Source of the DNA: Gammaproteobacteria bacterium
Lineage (GTDB): Bacteria; Pseudomonadota; Gammaproteobacteria; Pseudomonadales; Cellvibrionaceae
Direction: 5' to 3'
Length of the DNA: 61,807 nucleotides
Assembly: GCA_021151625.1 (NCBI GenBank)
Contig: JAGKWY010000065.1
Location: 1 to 61,807 of the forward strand
How positions within the stretch are numbered: position 1 is the stretch's first letter; every line of letters starts with the position of its first letter. The position numbers were made by a program, and so were the translations under genes. A model generated the notes under the pieces. The model saw nothing but the letters and a program-made list of their open reading frames with translations. It made no database searches and was not told the DNA's origin. This document shows, piece by piece, positions 8,910 to 18,814 of the stretch.

Positions 8910-10046
8910 TTATTCAATGGCACAGCTGCGAACCAGGGTCCAGGCATTTGTCCAGGCCCAACCTACACCGGGTACATAAGGTCCACCGGTATTGCACCAG
9001 CCACTGACATTGCAGCGGTATTCCTGGCCGAAGTTTTGTACAAGGTCGCCATTCTTATAACTAACGCTGTTGCTATAGACCGGTGATTTACAGCCCTGTG
9101 GGGTGGATGAAACACTTGATCGGCTGGAGGCGGACAGAATCGAACTGCTCCGGCTGCTCGACACTAGTGAACTTGCCGCAGAGCTTGTTGCATTACAGGA
9201 ACCTAAATCCAGCCAGTGGCCGTATTGTCCGGAGGATTGCGTTGGATTATTTCCCTGAGTCCAGTAATTTGCCCGGTAGCGTCTGTTGTTGTGTTGTACC
9301 TGGTTGCCACCGACATACACACTGCTGCTGTTCCAGAAGGGAAGATTGCTGCAATGATCTATGACAGAGCTGGAGCTACTACTTACGCTGGATGACGAGT
9401 TGGGAAGCGGTTGGAAATCAACATCAATACATTGGTAATTCGCTTCCGGTGCATCAGTTACCCAATCCCGTTGCCAAATCGCGTACACAATATGTTTGCC
9501 GGTGCGCTGGGGTAAGTTGACTAAATGGGTGGAGAATCTTTCCTGGCCTGCGGGCCCAGAGTCGTGAATTAATTCCAGATCTGACCATTTCAGCGGCGTA
9601 CTCGCGGGGTCAAAACCTTGCCTGGTAATGTAATAGCGAAAATAGGTTGTGCGGTGTGATGCAGTATTTGTCCAGATAAACTCCCGTGGCCCGGCGCTGA
9701 CTGTAGCAGCAGGCCAATCGTTACGCACTAAATCCAAACCGGCATAAATATTTCGATAGGCGCTACATAATGAACCGTCCGGAATCCATGTTTGGTGGTC
9801 GCCCTTGGCCTCATAAACGGCTACCTCCGCAGCGGAATAAAACCCATATTGGTTTATATTTGCCGCTTTTGCAGCGGCACAAGCGGGCAGCGTTGGATTT
9901 TCATGATTATCGTTGTAGCACACTGCTGCTCGGCTTTGTGGTGAAGAAACATAACCATGTGCGCTTAAATCAGCAATTGTAAAAAAGGATAGGGCGCCGG
10001 CGATAAATGCTGATATTCGCAAAGACGTCACTTTATTTATTTTCAT
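8910..10046 (-). CDS. lpmo10A: AA10 lytic polysaccharide monooxygenase with CBM5 and CBM73 (chitin-active type)
   Basis: A 378-residue secreted copper enzyme. The signal peptide is 1-29, so the mature protein begins with His30, which with His131 (in NTASHRTTYFRY) forms the copper histidine brace of AA10 enzymes. The AA10 domain runs to about residue 215. It is followed by a Ser linker, a CBM5 (about 232-285, with W..SSVYVGGNQV and HWLDLG), another Ser linker and a CBM73 (about 318-378, with YKNGDLV, YRCNVSGWC and a closing W..AWTLVRSC). This module order is that of C. japonicus LPMO10A, which oxidises chitin, so the symbol is given by analogy. It would cleave crystalline chitin outside the cell. 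Confidence 0.95.
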   Translation of the reverse strand: MKINKVTSLRISAFIAGALSFFTIADLSAHGYVSSPQSRAAVCYNDNHENPTLPACAAAKAANINQYGFYSAAEVAVYEAKGDHQTWIPDGSLCSAYRNIYAGLDLVRNDWPAATVSAGPREFIWTNTASHRTTYFRYYITRQGFDPASTPLKWSDLELIHDSGPAGQERFSTHLVNLPQRTGKHIVYAIWQRDWVTDAPEANYQCIDVDFQPLPNSSSSVSSSSSSVIDHCSNLPFWNSSSVYVGGNQVQHNNRRYRANYWTQGNNPTQSSGQYGHWLDLGSCNATSSAASSLVSSSRSSSILSASSRSSVSSTPQGCKSPVYSNSVSYKNGDLVQNFGQEYRCNVSGWCNTGGPYVPGVGWAWTNAWTLVRSCAIE

Positions 10047-10850
10047 CGTTTTCTCCCTAAAGAATTAAATGTGATACATCAGTACACAAACCATAAATAA
10101 CACCGTTTATAGTTTGTGCGACTGGATTCTAGGAGGGCGATTTTGAAAAGGCGAGTTCGACTTTTGGGGCAGAAATTTAAATTACTTTATTAAGTGAAAG
10201 TTGGTATGGATCGAAAAAAGTCGTACCTTTTTTTCAGGTTTTTCAATTGGAAATCAAAATTTTTCGCGTTACATAAAATATATTTATCCTGCGGTTTGTT
10301 GGTTCGAATTTTTTAAGGCAGATTGTGCTGTGCTATCGGTCACAACTCATAGCTAAGTCCGTGCAAAGATCCAGCACTAAAAAATGATTTACCACCTGAG
10401 TTCAAACTTGATTGATCTTGAGGAATATCTTTTCCCGACGAATTGTTATTGGCTGTTTTCTCTACTTCTTTTCTTTGCTTCCTTTCTTTGCTTTCTTACC
10501 TGGTCTGGCCGTTTTGCTCGAGTGTTGGTTTTTATGGGTGAGGATAGATATGCTTGTTTTTATATATGAACTTGGTTCTATTTGTGAATTCATTCTCATT
10601 ATCCAAGTTGTGTCGTCAAATGCATCACAAATGGCGAGTCAATAAATCCTATTATTCACATGAATCTGTAATATCTAGTCCCGCTGACTATTTGTTCGCC
10701 AAGCATTCTCGATTCCTTCCCTTCGAAATCCCGTATAGCGACCTGCTGTATTAGTCCAAGGCAAATCCCGGCCATGGCTGTGCTGTTCCTCCCTGTGCGC
10801 CGGTACTTTTAATAATTAATAACGAAGTCATAACAACGGAGAACATCCTG
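10047..10850. other. Divergent 800-bp intergenic region between the LPMO and mannanase genes
   Basis: No supported gene. Short overlapping plus-strand open frames at about 10384-10754 have no ribosome-binding site or recognisable domain and look like chance. The region must contain the divergent promoters of the LPMO and GH26 genes; AT-rich tracts lie at about 10180-10300 and 10800-10830, but I cannot name an operator. Confidence 0.5.
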
Positions 10851-12684
10851 ATGAACGCGACCCGGCTAAAAATGCTGGGCTCTGTCGCACTTCTGGGTCA
10901 CCGGGGCTATTTGTGGTGCCGCGACCTCATCGTCAAGTGTGCCTTCATCCAGTTCAACGCCCTCGTCGAGTTCAACTTCATTCTCGTCATTGCGCTCCTC
11001 ATCTTCATCTGTGCGCTCGTCGTCATCGGTTGTAAGTTCAAGCTCTTCGATTCGCTCGTCCAGCTCCATTTCATCGAGTGTGTCTTCTACCTGTTCAACT
11101 GCCCAGCAATGTAATTGGTATGGCTCTTTACATCCTCTGTGTGTAACCACGCAAAGTGGTTGGGGTTATGAAAATAACAAGAGCTGTATCGCTGTTTCAA
11201 CTTGCGCAGGCCAGCCTTCGCCATTTGGTGTAGTGGGTAGCTGTGGTGTTTCCAGTTCGTCGCTCAGTTCCAGCTCAGTTAGAAGTAGCTCTTCAAGTTC
11301 GTTGAGTTCTTCCAGTATTCGTTCTTCATCAAGCAGCAGCGTTATTTCTTCAAGTAGCTCCTCGATCCTCTCTTCAAGTAGCGTGGGTTCATCCAGCAGC
11401 AGTGCGAGTGGTGTTATTCCAAACGCTACGGCGAGTGGTTGGCCATACTGCCGCTCTGCGGATTCAGATCCGGATGGCGACGGCTGGGGTTGGGAAAATA
11501 GTTACTCCTGTATCGTGTACGGTTCCAAAGCCGATACCTCAGGCGTAGGTAATTTCTCATACTGCATGATCGGTTCATCCAAATTGAATTTGTGTGCGAC
11601 TGACAATGGCAGCTGGGGTTATCAAAGCGGTGCAGTCTGTTTGTCGAAAAGTATGTGTCCGGGCATGGGCAGTGCAACACAGGCTCCTGCGCGTACTGCT
11701 CCGGTTAATGCCAATGCAAACACGACCACTAAAGGCGTATTTACCTATTTGAAATCAATTTGGGGTAATCACATTTTGTCTGGCCAACAAGACCTGACCT
11801 GGCAAGAGAATATCGATCAGTACCAACGTGTAATTAATGATACTGCGCGTGCACCGGCGATCATGGGTTACGACTTTATGAATTACGGTTTGTGGGCGGG
11901 CAACCCTGGCCTCAAACAAACTGAAGAAGCGATTACCCATTGGAATCGCGGTGGTCTGGTGACTTTTGCCTGGCACTGGCGCGACCCTAATGCAGCTAGT
12001 ACAGCCATCGGTGCTTTCTACACAGCGGATACCAGTTTCTCTATTCCTATTGCGAATGGTCAGTTGGATACAGCGAGCGTCAGCTACACCAATATGGAAG
12101 CAGACATTGCACTGATTGCGGCTGAGTTACAAAAACTGGAAGACGCGGGTGTAACTGTATTGTGGCGTCCGTTGCACGAAGCATCTGGTGGTTGGTTCTG
12201 GTGGGGTCGCACCGATCGCACTGATGGAATTCCTGCCGCTTATGCACAAGTGGTGTTGTGGCGTCATCTGTATGACCGCCTCACCAATTTCTACGGTTTG
12301 AATAATTTGATTTGGGTGTGGAATGGTCAGAGCGGCGGTTGGTATCCGGGTGATGCCTATGTAGATATCGTGAGCCACGATATTTACGACGGCAGCCGCA
12401 ATTATGAATCACAAGCGTCTACTTTCAATCTTGCCAAAGGCTATTCGCAACAAGTGAAAATGGTTGCGCTGAGTGAAAACAGCAATATTCCTGATCCGGA
12501 TTTAATGAAGCAAGACAACGCCTGGTGGTTGTACTTTGTTGTTTGGAATGATGTCGACACAGCAGAAGGTGTTAGCAACTCCAGCAACTTCTGGACTGGA
12601 GAGTACTACAACACCAATGCGCATAAACGCCATGTCTACAATCACGACCTGGTTATCACCTTGGATGAATTGCCAGATTTTTAA
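10851..12684 (+). CDS. GH26 beta-mannanase with CBM10 modules; signal peptide separated by a frameshift near 10899
   Basis: ATG 10851 follows ACGGAG and encodes the first half of a signal peptide (MNATRLKMLGSVALLG). The rest (GAICGAAT, then a poly-Ser linker) lies in the +1 frame from about 10903, so removing one base around 10899-10902 restores a continuous secretory protein. The main frame is open from 10939 (GTG) to 12684. It carries a CBM10 (QQCNWYGSLHPLC...GWGYENNKSC), a long Ser linker, one or two more CBM10-like Cys/Trp units (DGDGWGWENSYSC; GSWGYQSGAVC), then the GH26 barrel with acid/base Glu in RPLHEASGGW (codon at 12178) and nucleophile Glu in ALSENS (codon at 12475). It should hydrolyse mannan or galactomannan. 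The shift may be a true mutation or a sequence error; without repair the enzyme would lack its export signal. Confidence 0.88.
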
Positions 12685-12732
12685 GTAGCATTTGTTACTA
12701 AAAAATTTGTGTAGTTGTATTCAGCCGACAAG

Positions 12733-12760
12733 CGCGAACCTCGCAAGGGGTTCGCGTTTT
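12733..12760 (+). terminator. Terminator of the GH26 gene
   Basis: An 8-bp stem (CGCGAACC/GGTTCGCG) with an 8-base loop is followed by TTTT. Confidence 0.8.
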
Positions 12761-12847
12761 CACCATTCGGGGGCAATAAAATTTCCCCTGGATTTTTCAC
12801 TCGCTGTTTAACGTTGTTTTTTAAAATAATGACAGGAGAAAGACCTG

Positions 12848-14542
12848 ATGAAAAACCTACAGCTAAAATTTTTACCGTTAAACTTTTTTAAGCAAAAAAA
12901 ATCGCAGCTAAACAGTCTGCCCTTTAAAAAATGGAGTGCGGCACTTTTGCTTGGCGCAAGCCTGTTTGGTGTGCAAGCGTCACTGGCACAAACCGCGACT
13001 TGTAAATATGTGGTAACTAATAATTGGGGTAGTGGTGCTACGGCCAATATTGAAATTACCAATAAAGGTACTTCCGCAATTAACGGCTGGAGCGTGAATT
13101 GGACGTATGTGAATAATCGCTTGTCCGGCAGTTGGAATGCGACCATTACTGGTTCCAATCCTTATAACGCCACCAATTTAAGTTGGAATGGAAATATCCA
13201 GCCAGGGCAAACAGTGGCGTTTGGTGTGCAAGTCAATGCCAATAACGGTGCTATAGAAACGCCTGCAGTGACAGGTGCAGTTTGTGGATCCGTTGTGTCA
13301 TCTACCAGCAAATCCAGTAGTTCTGCTGTGGTATCCTCATCCGTGCGTTCTTCCTCGTCCTCGATTCGTTCGTCATCTTCATCGTCAGTTCGTACGTCGG
13401 TTTCTTCCAGTCGCTCATCATCATCGGTGGTCGTGTCTTCATCGATTCGTTCATCCTCAAGCAGCATTCGTTCATCCAGTTCAATTGCGGTGAGTTCAAG
13501 TAGCACCGGCGGTTTGACATCAGTGCAGCTCACTAAATTAATGGGTATTGGCTGGAATGCGGGTAACTCGCTGGATGCCATTGGTGGTGAAACTGCCTGG
13601 GGCAATCCAGTTATTACCCAGCAATTAATTAACTCGGTTAAAGCAGCTGGCTTCAAAACCATTCGCTTGCCCGTGGCCTGGAGCAAATTCTCTGACGAAA
13701 CAAATTTCGTAATTCAAACGGCATGGATGGATCGCGTAGAGCAGGTGGTTAACTATGCGCTCAATGCCGACATGTATGTTGTGATGAATATCCATTGGGA
13801 CAATGGCTGGATGCAACCCACTTATGCGCAACAAAATTACGTCAATAATCGTTTAAAAATTATGTGGACGCAGATCGCCAACCGTTTCAAAAATTACGAT
13901 AACCGTTTGCTGTTTGCTGGCACCAATGAGGTTATGGTGGATGGCGATTACGGTACTCCAACTGCTGAATACTACACAGTGCAAAACAGTTTTAACCAAA
14001 CTTTTGTGACTGCTGTGCGCGCAACCGGTGGCGGCAATGCCAATCGTTTCCTGGTAGTGCAGGGTTTTAATACCAACATCGATCACACCGTGAATTTCGC
14101 CAAGATCCCAACCGACACCACCAGCAATCGCCTGTTGATGGAAGTGCATTATTACGACCCCTACAACTTCACGCTCAACACCAATAGCAACATTACCCAG
14201 TGGGGTAAAAATGCCACTAACGCAAGTGCGGTAGAAACCTGGGCCAATGAATCCTGGGCGGATTCGCAATTCCAGAAAATGAAAACCAATTTTGTGGATA
14301 AAGGCGTTGGTGTAATTCTGGGGGAATATGGTGTTGTATCGCGCACTAATATTGGTGACCACGAAGGTTATCGCGTTTATTGGAATGAATACATCACCAA
14401 GTCTGCCTATACCCGCGGCATGGTTCCTGTTTACTGGGATAATGGTTACGGCGGTAATGGCGGCATGGCGTTATTTGATCGCGCATCCGGCACGCAGCTT
14501 TATCCCAACCTGATCCAAGCGATTGTTAAAGGGGATGATTGA
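12848..14542 (+). CDS. Secreted CBM2-GH5 endo-beta-1,4-glucanase
   Basis: A 564-residue cellulase. An unusually long basic n-region precedes the hydrophobic signal core (signal to about residue 48, ending LAQ). CBM2 runs from about Cys54 to Cys147, followed by a long Ser/Arg-rich linker (about 150-225) and a GH5 (beta/alpha)8 barrel. The barrel shows the family opening (MGIGWNAGNSLDA), the IRLPVAW strand, IHWDNGW, the acid/base Glu361 (in GTNEV rather than the usual NEP) and the nucleophile Glu493 (in ILGEYG). It is predicted to cut cellulose or mixed-linked glucan internally; the subfamily cannot be fixed by eye. The start is supported by AGGAGA before ATG 12848. A terminator on each side makes it a single-gene unit. 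Confidence 0.94.
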   Translation: MKNLQLKFLPLNFFKQKKSQLNSLPFKKWSAALLLGASLFGVQASLAQTATCKYVVTNNWGSGATANIEITNKGTSAINGWSVNWTYVNNRLSGSWNATITGSNPYNATNLSWNGNIQPGQTVAFGVQVNANNGAIETPAVTGAVCGSVVSSTSKSSSSAVVSSSVRSSSSSIRSSSSSSVRTSVSSSRSSSSVVVSSSIRSSSSSIRSSSSIAVSSSSTGGLTSVQLTKLMGIGWNAGNSLDAIGGETAWGNPVITQQLINSVKAAGFKTIRLPVAWSKFSDETNFVIQTAWMDRVEQVVNYALNADMYVVMNIHWDNGWMQPTYAQQNYVNNRLKIMWTQIANRFKNYDNRLLFAGTNEVMVDGDYGTPTAEYYTVQNSFNQTFVTAVRATGGGNANRFLVVQGFNTNIDHTVNFAKIPTDTTSNRLLMEVHYYDPYNFTLNTNSNITQWGKNATNASAVETWANESWADSQFQKMKTNFVDKGVGVILGEYGVVSRTNIGDHEGYRVYWNEYITKSAYTRGMVPVYWDNGYGGNGGMALFDRASGTQLYPNLIQAIVKGDD

Positions 14543-14580
14543 TTTGTTAAATTAATCGACATCTGAATGATTAAAAGTAG

Positions 14581-14606
14581 CCCCCCATTTGGGGGGTTAT
14601 TTTTTT
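14581..14606 (+). terminator. Terminator of the GH5 gene
   Basis: CCCCCC-ATTT-GGGGGG stem-loop followed by TTATTTTTTT. Confidence 0.92.
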
Positions 14607-14659
14607 GGGGCGGAAGAATAGGCTTGAACCTCTTGGGGATTTATAAAAGGTGAAAGTAG

Positions 14660-16042
14660 ATGAATAATTCAAAAATGGTTTTTGCGGTTTTGTTGCTTCA
14701 ATTGATTGCTTTCCGGGTATATGCGGAAGATCCCGCTCCTGCTGAACAGTGCTTACTAAAGAGAGACACTATTGATAACCCGAGTATTTCCAATGATCTA
14801 ACCATCGATAAAATTGCAACAGAAATTGCAGGGTTTGGTGATAGATACCTGAACAGCCTTAATAAGAAATCCCCACTTAAAGATAAGATTGAAAAGTATA
14901 TTTACTCGTGCGAAATGCTGAAAGTGGAAATTAAAGACAACTTAATACCCTGGACTTCCACACCGGATGAAATTAAGAAGAAAAAATACGATAAACAAAA
15001 GAATTTGACTGAAAATTAAAAGCTATGCCTGTCAACTACTTTGTTTGCGTTGGGCTACGAAGAGGAAAGCGTGAAAAAATTCGAGGTTGACGCTACTTGC
15101 ACCAAAGAAAAAATGGATGGAACCACTAAAGCAATTGAAAACGATGTTTCATTTTTGAAGAAACTTGAATCTATGAATAATGAAAACATTGTCGCCCTTG
15201 GCAAGGAAATTGATCCGGATGCGCCTGTTAAAAACTTTACCTCAGCTCAGCTAAAAGAAATTGAAGAAAGCGGGAATTTTTCTGATGTCGCATCGACTAA
15301 GCCGTATTACAGCGTCCTGGAAGCCGGGATAAGTTTTATGCCGGAATATGATTCGGAAGGTAAAAATCAGGGCTTTAAAGAAAATAATTTTTTTGCAGTG
15401 CTTCGGCTAAATAACAGAATGGCAGTTGATTTTGCCAGTGATAATGGTCTTGCTTTTTATCAGGCTCTTGATGTTGCATTTTATTCAGCCCCAATTGCAT
15501 GTAATGAAAGTGATTCTGATGATGGCTCTGCGGAGGATCCAGAGGATCACTGCGAGGGTCCGGATACGGATGTAACCAAACTTAAATTTCGTGATATTTC
15601 TAATACGGTTAACGCGTCCGTTTATGGGTCGCTAATGTATCGCAATGAATCCATTTTTGGAAACTGGGAAATAGGTAACAGTATTAGGTATGGTGCCCTG
15701 AATAGAGATAAGAGGGGTCCTGATGGCGATTCTGTTGCTAAATTCTATAACTATGGATTTGAAATGCGGCTAAACGATTTTTTAAATGGAAACGGAAATG
15801 TAAAGTACCTGAGTGGTATGCCTAAATTTATGATTAATTACTCTGAAGGAAAAAACGAAGATTTTGCTGGTGCAGGCGTTAAAACGAAACGAAAGATAGC
15901 AAGTTTTAACTATCGCATATTTGATAATCAGCCGGTATTTATAGGCTTGATTGTGGATGGAGGAAAGGGGCCAGACACCATTGCATTGAACCTCTCCTAT
16001 GGCCTAAAGGCATCAAGCATATTTGGATTGTTTGCAGATTAG
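14660..16042 (+). pseudogene. Secreted, outer-membrane-like protein gene interrupted by an in-frame TAA at 15017-15019
   Basis: ATG 14660 opens a frame with a signal peptide (1-22, ending VYA) and a Lys-rich, Cys-containing domain. It stops at TAA 15017 after 119 residues. The same reading frame continues without shift from 15020 to 16042 (KLCLSTTLFALGYEEES...). The second part has no ribosome-binding site, no ATG near its start and no signal peptide, yet its C-terminal half looks like alternating beta strands of an outer-membrane barrel (VLEAGISFMPEY, FFAVLRLNNRMAVDF, IALNLSYGLKASSI). The simplest reading is one gene of about 460 codons broken by a nonsense codon, or a base error. It lies 42 bases upstream of the patatin-like gene on the same strand. 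I do not recognise the family. Confidence 0.7.
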
Positions 16043-16084
16043 AGTTCGAATTGCAATTATTTTTCATTTTTCTTGGGGTGTGAA

Positions 16085-18781
16085 ATGAGCAATAATTTTG
16101 ACGCTGAATTAGCTTTGATAAAAAAAAGTAAGGAAGATAAGGGGTTCTCAGAACAAAAGGAGAATTGGGGGATCTCCCTTTCTGGTGGCGGCATTAGGTC
16201 TGCAACATTTTCTCTAGGTGTGCTGCAGGCAATATCGGAGAAAGACAAAGAATGTAATACCTTGGGTGACAAAAATACCTATGAAGGTTCATTGCTGTCA
16301 TATTTTGATTACATGTCTACTGTAAGCGGTGGTGGTTATATCGGTGGTTTTTTAAGCTCTCTTTTTTTGGGGGAGCGGAATAAAGATAAATGTGAAGAGG
16401 TGTGCAGTGGCTCCAAAGGAGATGGTAAGGCAGCATCGGAAGCTGCTAACCCCAAAGTATTGGCGGATCGGGCAATACAAGTTCTTTCAAGTGGTATCCC
16501 TCCCAGGGTATTAGATACTGTAATAAATACATCAAAATCAGACCCTTCGAAATCAGAACCTTCAGGAATCGATAACGACTCAAAATCAAATAGATTCCCG
16601 CTAGCTTGGCTAAGGAATAATGGAAGATATTTACTCCCTTCGGGTACTGGTGATCTAACCTATGCAATTTCCATTGTTCTCAGGAACTTCATCTCTCTTC
16701 ATTACATGATCGGGATTGTGCTTTTGGCGGCTTCCTTGTTTTTGGTAAATTTTAGGGACCATTTTAAAATTGCAATTTTTGGGGTCTCTTTTTTCGCGGT
16801 TGCATTGATTTCCAGTTATTGGATCGCTGCCAGCTTTACAGCGGGTAAGGGGTCTATCTATTCTCTCTTTAGATATCTTGTTGTTTCATTTTTGATTTTT
16901 GTGTTTTCAATTTTTTTATTTTCATTGAGCAATTATTCTTGCGATTTTTTTAATGTTGGCTGTTCTGGGTCTAAAGAAGGTAGCTTTTTTGATTTAAATG
17001 AAGCGGTTTTAATGTCTCAGCAGTTTGTTAGTGCGCGAATTTCAGAAATTTTTGATCCTGATAAATTATATGATTTTGTTATGTATTGTGATTTTTCTTT
17101 TAATAAAATTATCTACTCAAAATATTTCTATAGCGCTGTTATTTTGTTGGTTTTTTCTGTTTTGGTGATTTCATTTTTATACGCATTAGTAATGTGGGCT
17201 GTTTGTTATGGGGATGAGCGAATAAGGCTTATGCGCAGAAAAATAACTGGGCATTTAAGTTTTATTATGTTGCTTGTTTTTGGTTCTTTATTTGTTTTTT
17301 TTGTTGATTTTTTGGTGGATTATTTAATAAAAGAGGAGGAGCTAAGTTTTCCAAAGATTATTCCTTTGATTGGTGGTTCGATTGTCTATATGGCTAAATT
17401 GCTATCAGAAAAAGGGGATCTCTTAATAAGATACAGAAGTATGGTGATTAAAGTGCTGGCGACTGCTGGAATAATATGTCTGGTGGTTATTTGGTATTAT
17501 ATCGCGAGGATTATACATGACGGAATTTTCAATAATGGTGGGCTTAACTATAGTGAAAAGTGCGGTAGATACTGGTTCCTATTTGCGGTTCTAATTTTTG
17601 CTATTTTTATTGCAAGTTACCATACTCAATTCATAAATTTGTCGAGCCTACAAACTTTTTATACTGCTAAATTAGTCAGGGCGTATCTTGGTGCGTCTAA
17701 CCCCCAAAGGGCTACAGACGTGGCCAGTGGAAATGGAAAAGGAGGTTCTGTTTCTGAGCCGGTCGCAGGTGATGATTTTTGTGTGTGTAGTTTGAGTTCG
17801 ACACTGGCTCCATTTCATATTGTAAATGTTACTGTAAATCAAACAGATGGCGTGATGGCCAATGATGGGGCAAGTGGGGGAGATGACTCTATAGTGTTAC
17901 GGGACAGAAAAGGACGTCCTTTAGCTATTACTTGTAGTGGAAATTATTTAGAAGGTAAATTAATAGGTGGTGTAGAAAAGTTAACGCTAGGGGAATGGTT
18001 GGGGATATCTGGAGCGGCATTTTCAACGGCGATTGGTCGTCAAACCAGTCTTAGTACTTCGTTGCTGATGGGGTTAGCTAATATTCGTTTGGGTTATTGG
18101 TATAACGCTAGCGAAAACGAGTTTGGTTTTGAGTCAATAAAAAAATTAAAGATATTTAATTTTTTTAGGAATAATGCTTACCTTTATCTTTATTCGGAAA
18201 TGATTGCTAATTTTCATGGTGCTCGGCGTGATTATTTGTATCTCACGGATGGCGGTCATTATGAAAACACTGGAATTTATGAGTTGCTAAGAAGTGATCG
18301 TAATGTGAGGTTTGTCCTTGGTTGCGATAATGGCGCTGACCCAGAGTATCAATTTGATGATTTGGCTAATCTTATTCGGTTGGCTAAGGCAGATCTCGAT
18401 GTGGATATTGATGTTTATAAGGATTTTTTTGGGTTTCCTGCGTTGGCAACCGTTTTTGGGGAATTAAATGCATTTAATAAATCAACTGATCTAAAAATAA
18501 AAAATCAGCCAGTAGCCTTATTATTAAAGGCTACAAATTTGAAAAAAACAAAAAAAGTTACATGGATCGCTTTGATCAAACCTAGATACTCCCATGATGT
18601 TCCTGTTGATATCTGGAACTATGTAAAAGGTCACTGTGAATTTCCCCAAGAAACCACAGCAGATCAATTTTTTGATGAAGCGCAATGGGAAAGTTATAGG
18701 GCGCTAGGTTACTTTCAGTGCAAAAAAATACTTACCCCAGAAGTTTGGGGGGAGTTGAAAAAGTTATGTAGTCTCAATTGA
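16085..18781 (+). CDS. Patatin-like phospholipase with a polytopic membrane insert
   Basis: An 898-residue protein. The N-terminus has the patatin oxyanion motif GGGIRS (34-39) and the nucleophile Ser81 in STVSGGG, a variant of GXSXG. The catalytic Asp722 lies in TDGGHYEN near the C-terminus, completing the Ser-Asp dyad. Between them, about residues 190-545, are roughly eight hydrophobic spans, so the two halves of the active site are split by a membrane domain and should meet on the cytoplasmic side. Patatins are acyl hydrolases of membrane lipids; the substrate here is unknown. I chose ATG 16085 (GGGGTG just before) over TTG 16073. The gene is clearly more AT-rich than the enzyme genes to the left. 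Neighbours are an interrupted outer-membrane-like gene and a peptidoglycan hydrolase. Confidence 0.88.
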   Translation: MSNNFDAELALIKKSKEDKGFSEQKENWGISLSGGGIRSATFSLGVLQAISEKDKECNTLGDKNTYEGSLLSYFDYMSTVSGGGYIGGFLSSLFLGERNKDKCEEVCSGSKGDGKAASEAANPKVLADRAIQVLSSGIPPRVLDTVINTSKSDPSKSEPSGIDNDSKSNRFPLAWLRNNGRYLLPSGTGDLTYAISIVLRNFISLHYMIGIVLLAASLFLVNFRDHFKIAIFGVSFFAVALISSYWIAASFTAGKGSIYSLFRYLVVSFLIFVFSIFLFSLSNYSCDFFNVGCSGSKEGSFFDLNEAVLMSQQFVSARISEIFDPDKLYDFVMYCDFSFNKIIYSKYFYSAVILLVFSVLVISFLYALVMWAVCYGDERIRLMRRKITGHLSFIMLLVFGSLFVFFVDFLVDYLIKEEELSFPKIIPLIGGSIVYMAKLLSEKGDLLIRYRSMVIKVLATAGIICLVVIWYYIARIIHDGIFNNGGLNYSEKCGRYWFLFAVLIFAIFIASYHTQFINLSSLQTFYTAKLVRAYLGASNPQRATDVASGNGKGGSVSEPVAGDDFCVCSLSSTLAPFHIVNVTVNQTDGVMANDGASGGDDSIVLRDRKGRPLAITCSGNYLEGKLIGGVEKLTLGEWLGISGAAFSTAIGRQTSLSTSLLMGLANIRLGYWYNASENEFGFESIKKLKIFNFFRNNAYLYLYSEMIANFHGARRDYLYLTDGGHYENTGIYELLRSDRNVRFVLGCDNGADPEYQFDDLANLIRLAKADLDVDIDVYKDFFGFPALATVFGELNAFNKSTDLKIKNQPVALLLKATNLKKTKKVTWIALIKPRYSHDVPVDIWNYVKGHCEFPQETTADQFFDEAQWESYRALGYFQCKKILTPEVWGELKKLCSLN

Positions 18782-18801
18782 TAGGCATGTTTTACCAAAT
18801 A

Positions 18802-18810
18802 AGGAGGTGA
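18802..18810 (+). promoter_or_regulatory. Near-perfect Shine-Dalgarno of the CHAP gene
   Basis: AGGAGGTGA lies 4 bases before ATG 18815. It is the strongest ribosome-binding site in the window and fixes the start of a protein that has no signal peptide. Confidence 0.85.
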
Positions 18811-18814
18811 CAGC

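Noticed and set aside
10384..10754. Overlapping short plus-strand open frames upstream of the GH26 gene
   Set aside because: No ribosome-binding sites, no recognisable domain, three frames open in the same AT-rich DNA; taken as chance.
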